This document shows positions 19,883-28,922 of a stretch of DNA of 64,000 nucleotides, piece after piece. The position numbers and the translations under genes were made by a program. Position 1 is the stretch's first letter, and each line of letters opens with the position of its first letter. The notes under the pieces were generated by a model, which saw only the letters and a program-made list of their open reading frames with translations, did no database searches and was not told the origin of the DNA. The stretch lies in the NCBI GenBank assembly GCA_024698585.1, contig JAILRB010000031.1, positions 1-64,000 of the forward strand. The letters run 5' to 3'. The stretch comes from Eubacterium sp. (GTDB lineage: Bacteria; Bacillota; Clostridia; Lachnospirales; Lachnospiraceae).

Positions 19883-20953
19883 TCAGACTCCCTCCTCATA
19901 AAAATCCGGGGAAACAACCCCATTCTGATTACTATATTCTTTCTCTTCGTAAGAAGGTAAAACAACTGTTAGTACCTTCTCATACAAATAGTTATGTGCT
20001 TCCAATGTATACATCATTGATTCTTCATAAAGTTTCTTTGCGATATCAAAAACAGAGAATCGGTAAACATCACTGTAAACGTAAGTTCCATCTTCCAGTT
20101 CCACATAACTTCTTACTGCATAAATACTGGTAAATGCACTGACGTTGCAAACACCGAACCGCATGGTCATCGCATAATAACTCGCCGACGACGAAGTTCC
20201 CTCAAAGGAAATATCCGCCTCCTCTGTGGCTTCTACCGGATAAATATAGTAGCTTTCAGAATCCACAGTCATGTCTTCCTCCTGAACGCCCAAATCCGTT
20301 GTCCCTCCAATAGAGGTTAACCCGAAGATGAACCCCTTACTTTTTACCTTTTGGTTTTGAACGGTGTCTTCCACTCCTGCAATTACCTGGAATCCTTCAT
20401 GAACGGCACTAATCTGATACCCTTCCACAAATAATTCCTGCACCGGCGGTGCATCAAATCCAATACTGTACTTTCCATCTTTAATCGTTATATAACGGGT
20501 TCTGCACCCGACAAAAACCGTATGGTCATCGCTTAAAAATGCAATGTTTAGTACATATGTCCCCTCTTTTAAAAAGACGATCTTGAACTCCCGGTCTACG
20601 TCATTTCTAAAAGAAACCTGTGTATTATATTCGGAAATATCTTTCCATACATTATCATCTTTATACTGAATAGAGCCAATCCCTGTTTTACTGCTTCCGA
20701 TATAAGGCTTCACAGATAATTCCCTTTGTCCCACAGTATTTTTCGCACCAGAACAATAGGTGTCGCTAAGAAAAATAAAATCTTCTCCCAAAGCATAATC
20801 ACCCTGCTTCGCATGGTAAAAAGTAATATTGGCTCCAAAGGTGTCGGTCTCCCAAGTTGCACCTAAGTCATCGCCTAACTCGCCCCGAACCGTAATCTGC
20901 ATCGATAAAATAAGCGAAAGGATCAGAACGAATGAAATCCATTGTTTTTTCAT
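19883..20953 (-). CDS. Secreted protein: same N-terminal domain, different C-terminal module ('VEGYQISAVHEGFQV...EAHNYLYEKVL')
   Basis: Signal peptide from MKKQWISFV; N-terminus paralogous to the downstream gene, C-terminus to the GH16 C-terminus. Confidence 0.7.
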   Translation of the reverse strand: MKKQWISFVLILSLILSMQITVRGELGDDLGATWETDTFGANITFYHAKQGDYALGEDFIFLSDTYCSGAKNTVGQRELSVKPYIGSSKTGIGSIQYKDDNVWKDISEYNTQVSFRNDVDREFKIVFLKEGTYVLNIAFLSDDHTVFVGCRTRYITIKDGKYSIGFDAPPVQELFVEGYQISAVHEGFQVIAGVEDTVQNQKVKSKGFIFGLTSIGGTTDLGVQEEDMTVDSESYYIYPVEATEEADISFEGTSSSASYYAMTMRFGVCNVSAFTSIYAVRSYVELEDGTYVYSDVYRFSVFDIAKKLYEESMMYTLEAHNYLYEKVLTVVLPSYEEKEYSNQNGVVSPDFYEEGV

Positions 20954-21030
20954 CCATTTCACCTCAATCATCACATAGTTACTATAATTATAACATAGTT
21001 GTATCCATAATCAAAGAAGGAAGTTTAACC

Positions 21031-21050
21031 TTTCATTTAATTAAATGAAA
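21031..21050. repeat. Perfect 20-bp palindrome
   Basis: TTTCATTTAATTAAATGAAA. Confidence 0.8.
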
Positions 21051-21060
21051 TGAATACAAT

Positions 21061-21157
21061 AATCATCGAAACCGCTACGCTTGTTTCGAGATTGTGTCAC
21101 GGTCGTCAAATGCATGAAAGCAAGCTTTCTGCATTTTCCTCGTCGTGTATACAAAAA
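21061..21157. repeat. Dispersed 97-bp repeat, copy 1
   Basis: AATCATCGAAACCGCTACGCTTGTTTCGAGATTGTGTCACGGTCGTCAAATGCATGAAAGCAAGCTTTCTGCATTTTCCTCGTCGTGTATACAAAAA; one mismatch to 36484-36580. Confidence 0.95.
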
Positions 21158-21188
21158 ACCTGCATAAGCAAAAGCCTATGCAGGTTTT
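21153..21188 (-). terminator. Terminator for the tRNA-Glu/tRNA-Cys transcript
   Basis: AAAACCTGCATA ... TATGCAGGTTTT. Confidence 0.75.
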
Positions 21189-21192
21189 CAAG

Positions 21193-21263
21193 AGGCGAGT
21201 ACCAGATTTGAACTGGTGATAGCGGTGTTGCAGACCGATGCCTTACCACTTGGCTAACTCGCC
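21193..21263 (-). tRNA. tRNA-Cys (GCA)
   Basis: GGCGAGTTAGCCAAGTGGTAAGGCATCGGTCTGCAACACCGCTATCACCAGTTCAAATCTGGTACTCGCC; loop CTGCAAC. Confidence 0.95.
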
Positions 21264-21267
21264 ATAA

Positions 21268-21339
21268 TGACTCCAAGGGGATTTGAACCCCTGTTACCGC
21301 CGTGAAAGGGCGGTGTCTTAACCGCTTGACCATGGAGCC
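21268..21339 (-). tRNA. tRNA-Glu (TTC)
   Basis: GGCTCCATGGTCAAGCGGTTAAGACACCGCCCTTTCACGGCGGTAACAGGGGTTCAAATCCCCTTGGAGTC; loop CTTTCAC. Confidence 0.95.
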
Positions 21340-21445
21340 ATAGTGCTGTAAAACTCTTTACAGCCCCTATAATGTATCAAATCAAATTTATTTTGTCAAC
21401 AAAAAAAATAAATTATTTTAAAATCCTACCCGATTCCATCCCAAA

Positions 21446-22126
21446 CTACAGAGATAACGGGTTATTGTCATAGATAAAACTAAGCACTGCATTGTCTGCA
21501 ATGGCTTCGCAAACCTTCTGTCCCCATCCGGTAGTACTAAAGGCCGTTACAATGACACATAATATCCACAATACTGCAACTGCTTCCACCAATCCAACGA
21601 CGGCACCACCCACGGTATTGAATCCACTGATGACCGGAAGTTTTCCCATAATATTCAGAACTCTGATTAAAATAGTGAACAGAATGGAAAGCAATACAAA
21701 TAAAATAATAAAAGTCGATGCATCTAAAATTAAATCACATAGATAATTAGTAATATATTCATTCAGGGATTTTACTTTCTTATCCCCGTAATTCTGATTG
21801 TTCTTCTTTAAGTCTTCCTTCACACTGTTCGGCATCAGGAGTCCATCGATGATTGCTTCCTGACTCTTCGTACCGGTCATGGTCATATCCACTGTCATCT
21901 TCTCAATATGCTTATCCACATAGGTTTCCACTTTTGTTTCCACACTCTTAAATGCAGAAGTTTCCTGAATAATTGCTTTCGCTGGCGGTGTCAGAATATG
22001 AATCAGCACCACAATTGCCACAATAGACAAAAGCGAAAAGGTCATTTTAATCATGCCTCGTTTTAAACCAAGCAGAACCATGGCAATGGTAAAAATCCCG
22101 GTTCCGATTAATATTGAATTTCCCAT
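21446..22126 (-). CDS. CvpA-like membrane protein
   Basis: 'KRGMIKMTFSLLSIVAIVVLI' and 'NTVGGAVVGLVEAVAVLWILCVI'. Confidence 0.75.
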   Translation of the reverse strand: MGNSILIGTGIFTIAMVLLGLKRGMIKMTFSLLSIVAIVVLIHILTPPAKAIIQETSAFKSVETKVETYVDKHIEKMTVDMTMTGTKSQEAIIDGLLMPNSVKEDLKKNNQNYGDKKVKSLNEYITNYLCDLILDASTFIILFVLLSILFTILIRVLNIMGKLPVISGFNTVGGAVVGLVEAVAVLWILCVIVTAFSTTGWGQKVCEAIADNAVLSFIYDNNPLSL

Positions 22127-22141
22127 TTGTATTTTCCTCCA

Positions 22142-23338
22142 CTATTTAATCAGAATTTTCTGAATTTCTGAATTCGTAATCAGTAAAAATTCCTTCGACT
22201 GCTTTAAAGGAATCATGGAGCTGATTTCTCCTTTAAAGGTATAACTAAACTTCTCAACCCCATAGAACGAAATGATCTTACAAGTCAGGTCGTCATAAAT
22301 AAGGACATTGTCCTCTACGAAGTTAACCGTATGGAAGGATTGCTTCGTTGAGGTCGACATCACTTGCTTTCCGCTCATGTTATAGACCTGGATTTTATTC
22401 TGGGCACTTCCCTTTTCCTCTGAATAGGTGATTCCCACGTAATCTTCATTCATAAATACTTTATCAATGGAATGTTTTACTTCCACCTGTTCATTCAAGG
22501 ACGGTTTATGATTTACATCAAAAATAGAAATGCTGTTTTCCCCAATGGCAACCGCTTTGCTATCTGAAACGAAAGCCACTCGAGGAACCACTTCCTCACC
22601 ATAATCATCAAACTGTGCTGAAATCCGGTTCTCGTAATCTTTTCCGTCCTCTGAAAAATCATAAAATACAATCTTATTGTCAAACACTCCGTTTTTCACA
22701 GCCAGATAGGAAACCATCATCTGTAATCCGTCATCTGACAAGGAAAAGCTTAGCGGGTATCCGTTTTCATCAATGAGGGTTTTATGGGAAATGAGCTGTG
22801 TCCCTTCCACATCATAGGCCTCAATATAATTGGCATTCTGCTCTTCCTGAAGTGCTGCAACCACACCCTGAGATGCAATCTCTAACTGAACAATCGGATA
22901 ATTAACCGAAATGGTTCCACGTTTTCCATCTTCATCGAAAACCATGATTTCGTTCGTATTCTTATCTGCGATGGCAATGTAACCTCCACACACATCTACA
23001 ATCGGAGCTTTCATTTCATAGGCCACATCCCACTTTACTTCTTCTCCGTCAATATATGAAATTCCATCGTTACTGTATTTCACAACAAATTTTCCAAAAG
23101 GAACAAACTTACTGTTTTCCGTACTCTTCATCTTCACTGAAGAAAGGACACTATACTGATTATAGGTCCGATAACGGTTATATAAATACAGCGCAAATAA
23201 AATCAGAATTAAAACAATCAATCCGATAATTATTAATGCTTTTCTATCATTCTTCAAAGATTTCAGGCTCCAACCATTGCCAGAAGTTCTTCTGTTTCGA
23301 TCGATTACCCTTAGTTTCTTATATCTCATTCGTACCAA
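22142..23338 (-). CDS. Membrane-anchored beta-propeller-like protein (DUF5711-like)
   Basis: N-terminal TM, repeated beta-strand WD-like segments. Confidence 0.6.
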   Translation of the reverse strand: MVRMRYKKLRVIDRNRRTSGNGWSLKSLKNDRKALIIIGLIVLILILFALYLYNRYRTYNQYSVLSSVKMKSTENSKFVPFGKFVVKYSNDGISYIDGEEVKWDVAYEMKAPIVDVCGGYIAIADKNTNEIMVFDEDGKRGTISVNYPIVQLEIASQGVVAALQEEQNANYIEAYDVEGTQLISHKTLIDENGYPLSFSLSDDGLQMMVSYLAVKNGVFDNKIVFYDFSEDGKDYENRISAQFDDYGEEVVPRVAFVSDSKAVAIGENSISIFDVNHKPSLNEQVEVKHSIDKVFMNEDYVGITYSEEKGSAQNKIQVYNMSGKQVMSTSTKQSFHTVNFVEDNVLIYDDLTCKIISFYGVEKFSYTFKGEISSMIPLKQSKEFLLITNSEIQKILIK

Positions 23339-23425
23339 AACAACTCATCCTCCAATAATCTATAAAGATTATACACTAAGTTATTCATAAAGGCACTCTC
23401 TTTTTTCAAAAGGATTCACTGTCGA

Positions 23426-24580
23426 TTAGGGCAATAAAATTTTCTCTCCCTCAATGATGGTGAAGTTTTCGTCAATATGATTTATTTCTTTAATCTTATT
23501 CACCATTTCACTGGTTCCGTAGTATTTCATGCTGATATCGTACAGCGTCTGCCCCTTCTTCACGGTATGATAGGTTCCACTAAAAGAACTTTCCACATCC
23601 TCCTCTGCCTCGTCCTCAGCCGTCTCAATTGTGGTTTCCACTTCTACTTCCATTTCCGTATTTTCCTCAATCGTCGTTCCAACCACAGTCACCTTTTCAT
23701 TTTCCGTGGTCTGCTCCTGACTATAGGATTCAATAATTTCATTTACCGCCTTCGCTTCCTGATTTAAAGTATACCCCGATAGCGTTTTTTTAATGTTTTT
23801 CAATTCCCCATAATTATTCAGCATCACCACCGTTGAAAGCAATAATGCAATAATCAGCATTCCACTGATTCCATAAGCAAAACGCCCTTGCCTTCCGGAC
23901 AATTCCACCGGATTTTCCGTAAGTTTTTCTTCCGTTTCCGTTTCTGTCTGTTTTTCTGCTACAATACTTCCCTGCTCTCCCTTTTTCTCTTCCTTCACCT
24001 TGTTTTCTTTTTCTTTCATACTCTTCACATATTTTTTCATTTTCTCATTTTTCTCAAAATAGATATAATATCCCTGTTGCTTTACAAAGGATGTTTGTTC
24101 ATAGAGGTAAAATCCTTCTTCGTTTTCTGACCGGTCTGCCACAAAACATACTTTGTTGTTTCCGGCAAAATTATCCAGATGAAGTTTTCGAATGCCATTC
24201 ATATCTTCAGAAACCCGATAAGGTACTGATGCATACCAGCCCACAATATCCAAGGCTTCAAAAAATTTCTTTTTCTCCTGATAAAGCTCCGTCCAGATTT
24301 CATCATTGAAAATGATGCTGTTTTCAATAATATCCTGAACTTCAATCATTCCCTTGACAAAGATATATGCAGTTCCTCCGCTTACCTGTGTCTGTCCCAG
24401 CAATATCCCATACCGAAGATCATTTTCCCGTTCCGGCTTTTTCTTCAACTGCTTCATTACATAATCTTCTATGTAAATCTTCTTATCGGAATGATTCTTC
24501 CCAATCTGTCGGATATTTTTCGGTATTTTAATGTTTTCATGGCTTTCCGGTTCTTTACCGCTATAAACTTTTTCTATCAT
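23426..24580 (-). CDS. Single-pass membrane protein: JAB/MPN-like cytoplasmic domain, TM, C-terminal LysM
   Basis: LysM 'YHTVKKGQTLYDISMKYYGTSEMVNKIKEINHID...GEKILLP'; TM 'YGISGMLIIALLLSTVVML'; N-terminal 'IVGWYASVPYRVSEDMNGIRKLHLDNF...VCFVADRSENEEGFYLYE'. Confidence 0.7.
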   Translation of the reverse strand: MIEKVYSGKEPESHENIKIPKNIRQIGKNHSDKKIYIEDYVMKQLKKKPERENDLRYGILLGQTQVSGGTAYIFVKGMIEVQDIIENSIIFNDEIWTELYQEKKKFFEALDIVGWYASVPYRVSEDMNGIRKLHLDNFAGNNKVCFVADRSENEEGFYLYEQTSFVKQQGYYIYFEKNEKMKKYVKSMKEKENKVKEEKKGEQGSIVAEKQTETETEEKLTENPVELSGRQGRFAYGISGMLIIALLLSTVVMLNNYGELKNIKKTLSGYTLNQEAKAVNEIIESYSQEQTTENEKVTVVGTTIEENTEMEVEVETTIETAEDEAEEDVESSFSGTYHTVKKGQTLYDISMKYYGTSEMVNKIKEINHIDENFTIIEGEKILLP

Positions 24581-24727
24581 GATGCCTCCTCCTAATCATT
24601 ACTTCTCCCAAAGACTAACACATGCCCTCTGTTTAAATTTGTCAAAACAGGAAGGTGCGCCCCCTATTTTTGCCGACAAAAAAAGTACCCTTTTCCTAAG
24701 GGTACTCTTCTTTTTACATATTTAAAT

Positions 24728-25492
24728 TTAAATCTCCACAACCTGACTCAAAACTTCTCCAATTGCATCGTGAATCACCAAATCCGCTCTTCCATCTTTC
24801 GGTGTGGAACTCTTATTAATCAAAACCAGTTGATTTCCTCTGTAATAATCGATTAATCCTGCTGCCGGGTACACCGCCAGGGATGTTCCTCCGATAATCA
24901 GCACATCAGCATTTGCAATGGCTCTCACGGAAGCATTGATAGTTCCCTGATCCAGTCCTTCTTCATATAGCACTACATCCGGCTTAATGTAACCACCACA
25001 TTCACATTTCGGAACGCCATCCATCTTCATGATATCTTCCAGGGAAAAGAATTTTCCACAGCTTTCACAATAATTTCTATGCACGGTTCCATGTAACTCA
25101 TACACGGTTTTACTTCCGGCTTTCTGATGCAGCCCATCGATATTCTGAGTAATGACCGCCATCAGTTTTCCCTGCTCTTCCAGTTTTGCCAATGCATAAT
25201 GTGCTTTATTCGGTTTCACATCCGGAAACAACATCTTATTCCGATAAAAGCGATAAAACTCTTCCCGGTTTCTCATATAAAAGGTATGACTTAAAATCGT
25301 CTCCGGCGGATAGTCATATTCCTGATTATATAATCCATCCACACTTCGAAAATCAGGCACTCCACTTTCCGTAGAAACACCAGCACCTCCAAAAAAGACA
25401 ATCCGTTCTCCACCGTCAATAATTTCCTTTAATTTTAAAATTTTATCATCCATATAGCACTCTCCATTCTGTGTGATTATCTTGAAACGCAA
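24728..25492 (-). CDS. cobB: NAD-dependent protein deacylase, Sir2 family
   Basis: 'FFGGAGVSTESGVPDFR', 'ITQNIDGLHQKAGS', zinc Cys pairs, 'IIGGTSLAVYPAAGLI'. Confidence 0.95.
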   Translation of the reverse strand: MRFKIITQNGECYMDDKILKLKEIIDGGERIVFFGGAGVSTESGVPDFRSVDGLYNQEYDYPPETILSHTFYMRNREEFYRFYRNKMLFPDVKPNKAHYALAKLEEQGKLMAVITQNIDGLHQKAGSKTVYELHGTVHRNYCESCGKFFSLEDIMKMDGVPKCECGGYIKPDVVLYEEGLDQGTINASVRAIANADVLIIGGTSLAVYPAAGLIDYYRGNQLVLINKSSTPKDGRADLVIHDAIGEVLSQVVEI

Positions 25493-25584
25493 CTATGGTT
25501 TCATAATAGCACAACACATCAGGCACTTCAATTGAGCTATGGCTTTTGGGTTGGACGAGCGATTAATAAATAATCTAAAGGACA

Positions 25585-26046
25585 TTAGCTTGCGAATACG
25601 CATTTAACCACTTTTCCTTTTTTGATTTGAAATTCAAAACCGATTCCGTTTGGATGTTTGCTCAAATATTTACATGACTTTATAAAGTTCTTTTTCTTTA
25701 AACGCTTTATCGGACCTGTTCCGCCTGTTGAATAGAATTTTACTTTTTTTGATAACTGAAATGTTCTTTTTTTGTTTTTGTAATATTTCCATGTTCCATC
25801 AACAACCATTTTATCTAAATCTTCTCCACCTCTTAATGAACCATAAACAATCATTTTGTTATTCTTGAATATTACCTTGGAAATAACCCCCGTCTTATCT
25901 TTATCTTTAACATTCCTCTGGCAGCTACCTAAATAGTACCCGTCTGTTCCTTTTGCACTAACCTGATTTGGCGCAAATGTAAAAATCATTCCTACCGCCA
26001 ATACAATAAACGCTACACCCATTCTTACTTTATTACTTGTTTTCAT
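25585..26046 (-). CDS. Small secreted basic protein of unknown function
   Basis: Signal peptide MKTSNKVRMGVAFIVLAVGMIFTFAPNQVSA; RBS AGGAGG. Confidence 0.65.
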   Translation of the reverse strand: MKTSNKVRMGVAFIVLAVGMIFTFAPNQVSAKGTDGYYLGSCQRNVKDKDKTGVISKVIFKNNKMIVYGSLRGGEDLDKMVVDGTWKYYKNKKRTFQLSKKVKFYSTGGTGPIKRLKKKNFIKSCKYLSKHPNGIGFEFQIKKGKVVKCVFAS

Positions 26047-26116
26047 TTTAATTACCTCCTAATTTTAAACGATTCGGTAACAGTTTTTATAAAAACAGTT
26101 CCCGTAAAGTTTTGTT

Positions 26117-26198
26117 TCTACATTTGTAAAACTTATCTTTGCTCATATTCTACAACTGTAGAGCATGGTTGTCAATACCTTTTTCTACTTTTGTAGAA
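26117..26198. promoter_or_regulatory. Three BlaI/MecI/CopY-like boxes over a minus-strand promoter
   Basis: TACATTTGTA, TACAACTGTA, TACTTTTGTA; promoter TTGACA (26175-26170), 17 bp, TAGAAT (26152-26147). Confidence 0.75.
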
Positions 26199-26215
26199 TT
26201 TTTTAGTTTTCCCCC

Positions 26216-27358
26216 TTATTCCACGAGAAACTCGATATTTGCAATGGAAATCACATCCCCTTCCTTTATTTCAGTCATGGTATGAGGAGCTAATTTTATT
26301 TCATTCAAATATGTTCCGTTGGTAGAATTTAAATCTTCAATATAAAATCCATTGTCATCGGCTGAAAGTTTCATATGAACCCGGCTGACGACCGGACTGT
26401 CGATAATATAGTCACTGCTTTTTCTGCTTTTCCCAAAAATGCAAGGAAAAATATTCGGTTGAATCACAATCGGCTTTTCCAGGTTCCTGCTTTTCAAAGT
26501 AATAAAATAAGTACTTCCACTGGATGCCAAAAATACCGTGGCATCTTCAAAGTCCGCCTGAATACTTTCTGCTGCAGTCATTTCCATATCCGTGTGGTGT
26601 TCCAATTCTTCCTCATCCTGATATTTGTCCCGGCGAAACCACTTTTTTACCCAGTCCCAAAAGGACTTTTTCGGTTCTTCGATTTCAAAGATATTTTCTT
26701 CCTTCACCCCGGATTGTTCATATGCCTCTTTTCTTCGTCTTTCGCCCACCGTTTCTACCAGGTCCAGAATATCTTGAATACTATAACTGTCACTAATTGT
26801 AATTTGCTGAATTCCGTAAACAATCTCCACTGCATCCCGGTCATTGTGGTCCACCCATTCCAAAAGGCGGTCAAATAGTTTTCTCATGGTATCCTGTGCC
26901 TCCCCCTGGGAGACCGGACAATAACAAAAGTAAATTTTTTCATCCTTACGTCCCCAAAAAACACAGTCCGGATCGAATATAATATGATTAAAATCCAACA
27001 GGTATTCCCGCATCAGATCACTGACTTTCTTTAGCTGTTCTATGAAACCAATGACATCCTTCCTTCCCATTTGCTTTCTCCCATATACAGCCGGCAAAGA
27101 AATTTTTGAGGTCGTCTCATAACAGAGTTCCTTACTGTTGTTGAGATAGTTGATTTTCATTGGAAGTAATTCCTCAATCTTATTATTTAAAATCATCTGG
27201 AGCTGATAGTCGTTTTCATCAAACTCCACAGAAGGAATCACCATATAACTATGGCTTCCATCTTTTTTGTACTCAATTTCCATTCTCGTTTTTCCTTTCC
27301 ACCTGCTCTGAAATTTCCCTGGCAATATACAGCAGAGATGTAGACATATTCTTTTCAA
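26216..27358 (-). CDS. FHA-domain protein with DUF6382-like N-terminus, Tad-locus associated
   Basis: C-terminal FHA 'FGKSRKSSDYIIDSPVVSRVHMKLSADDNGFYIEDLNSTNGTYLNEIKL'; annotated start is probably too far upstream (MEIEYKKDGSH more likely). Confidence 0.8.
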   Translation of the reverse strand: MKRICLHLCCILPGKFQSRWKGKTRMEIEYKKDGSHSYMVIPSVEFDENDYQLQMILNNKIEELLPMKINYLNNSKELCYETTSKISLPAVYGRKQMGRKDVIGFIEQLKKVSDLMREYLLDFNHIIFDPDCVFWGRKDEKIYFCYCPVSQGEAQDTMRKLFDRLLEWVDHNDRDAVEIVYGIQQITISDSYSIQDILDLVETVGERRRKEAYEQSGVKEENIFEIEEPKKSFWDWVKKWFRRDKYQDEEELEHHTDMEMTAAESIQADFEDATVFLASSGSTYFITLKSRNLEKPIVIQPNIFPCIFGKSRKSSDYIIDSPVVSRVHMKLSADDNGFYIEDLNSTNGTYLNEIKLAPHTMTEIKEGDVISIANIEFLVE

Positions 27359-27719
27359 TGTTCATGCTTTTCGGCTCGAATCCTTCCGAAAAAAATTTCT
27401 CGAATCCAAATACTTTCAAGTGGCAAGTCCCCTTTACCGTCACCCGGTAACTGTCCAGTTTCTTTTCAATCTTCACAGAAGGCTTCATCACAAAAAGCGG
27501 AGCCTGTTCTACCTGTTCCTGAACCTTTTGTCGAAACACTGCTTCCTCCTCTCCGATGGATTCATTAGCCGCACCATAAGCATAAGCTTTTATTACCAAG
27601 GCATCATGGGTATATAGCGTGAAGCAAACCAACACAATCATAATGACCATAATCAAGGACATTACGATGGCGGTCTCTAACGTGATTTCCCCTGATAATC
27701 CTCTGTTTTTCTCATTCAT
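27273..27719 (-). CDS. TadE-like pseudopilin
   Basis: 'GEITLETAIVMSLIMVIMIVLVCFTLYTHDALVIKAYAYGAANES'. Confidence 0.75.
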   Translation of the reverse strand: MNEKNRGLSGEITLETAIVMSLIMVIMIVLVCFTLYTHDALVIKAYAYGAANESIGEEEAVFRQKVQEQVEQAPLFVMKPSVKIEKKLDSYRVTVKGTCHLKVFGFEKFFSEGFEPKSMNIEKNMSTSLLYIAREISEQVERKNENGN

Positions 27720-27731
27720 TCTGTTCCCCCT

Positions 27732-28148
27732 TTACTGAAACACCCACTGTACCACGGAAGCAATGGCAAGAAAGGGGACAAACGGAATCCGGCTCCTCGC
27801 GCTCATCTTAAAGATGCTGATTCCCAGAAGCGCCCACGCCGTACAAAAAAGAAATGCCCACACAACAATCCGGAAGCTTTCAAGTCCTCCCAGACAAGTT
27901 CCCATTGCCAGAATCACAAGACCATCTCCCAGTCCTATCTTTTCCTTTGTCATAATTGCAATTCCAAGAAACAGTATTCCAAGAACCACACCCATCCCCC
28001 AGTTCATTCCTATACTTTCATTTTTCACGATATGTACGATAATTCCTACAAGGCTCACCATCAAACATAGGGATGTATTTACCGTTCTTTTTCTTAAATC
28101 GCTTATACCACAAACGAAAAGAAATAAGATTATACAAAGATAATTCAT
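27732..28148 (-). CDS. Prepilin peptidase (A24 family, TadV/CpaA-like)
   Basis: 'ISDLRKRTVN' and 'KIGLGDGLVILAMG' catalytic Asp motifs. Confidence 0.85.
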   Translation of the reverse strand: MNYLCIILFLFVCGISDLRKRTVNTSLCLMVSLVGIIVHIVKNESIGMNWGMGVVLGILFLGIAIMTKEKIGLGDGLVILAMGTCLGGLESFRIVVWAFLFCTAWALLGISIFKMSARSRIPFVPFLAIASVVQWVFQ

Positions 28149-28151
28149 CTC

Positions 28152-28922
28152 TTATCCTCCACACACACTACAGGGTTTTCTCTCCCCCACATCCTTTTTC
28201 TGAATTGATATGACATACCGGGTAATCCCTGGGCAATTCATATCTGTATGGTACCTTTTCCCGTCAGTTGTAATGTACACTTTCGAATCCCATAACGGAT
28301 TGTTCTTGGCACAGATTTCACAGGGAGAATACTTCGCACCATAACGATTTCGAAGCAGCGTGACGGAATCCAGTTCCACCGGCTTTTCCTGAATATTTAA
28401 ATAGCGACAGTTTCGGTTACAGTGGTAGACCATTCCCGTTTTTGTGATGTATACAATATCCTGGTTTTCCTTGATATCAATCCCTCTCCAATCTCTCATG
28501 CGCGCCCGTTGGCTAATAGGAATTAGATGGTTCCAATAAAAAGTTTCCAAACAATAATTTAGTTTTATGTCAACCATTCCATCCTGGTAAAATGCATCGG
28601 TTAAGGAGATTCCTTTTGCTTCAATATCACTGACTATTTTCCCAAAGTTTTCTTTCTGCCCCTTTAATGCCTGATTCTGATCTGTCAGGCGATCCACAAA
28701 CTCCAGATAAAAAGCCGCCTTCGAGATTTTCTTCACCGTTGAGTCCAGAAAGATCTGTCGTTCAAATACCTTTCCCATCATGGTCATATAACTGACAAAA
28801 TATAATGTCAGCAACATAAACAGGGTAATGGATATCGCTGCTTCCAGCGTGACACTACCCTTGGAGGCAGACAGATTGACCCTTTTTCTGTATTGATTAT
28901 TTGATATTACTTGGCAAGTCAT
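28152..28922 (-). CDS. TadE/TadG-like pseudopilin with two C-terminal YH-x4-C...CxxC zinc-like repeats
   Basis: 'GSVTLEAAISITLFMLLTLYFV'; 'VYHCNRNCRYL...SPCEICA' and 'RYHTDMNCPGI...KPCSVCGG'. Confidence 0.7.
   Translation of the reverse strand: MTCQVISNNQYRKRVNLSASKGSVTLEAAISITLFMLLTLYFVSYMTMMGKVFERQIFLDSTVKKISKAAFYLEFVDRLTDQNQALKGQKENFGKIVSDIEAKGISLTDAFYQDGMVDIKLNYCLETFYWNHLIPISQRARMRDWRGIDIKENQDIVYITKTGMVYHCNRNCRYLNIQEKPVELDSVTLLRNRYGAKYSPCEICAKNNPLWDSKVYITTDGKRYHTDMNCPGITRYVISIQKKDVGERKPCSVCGG

Noticed and set aside
26375-26878. 167-aa plus-strand ORF opposite the FHA gene
   Set aside because: Antisense to a clear FHA-domain CDS; cysteine/phenylalanine-rich shadow translation.
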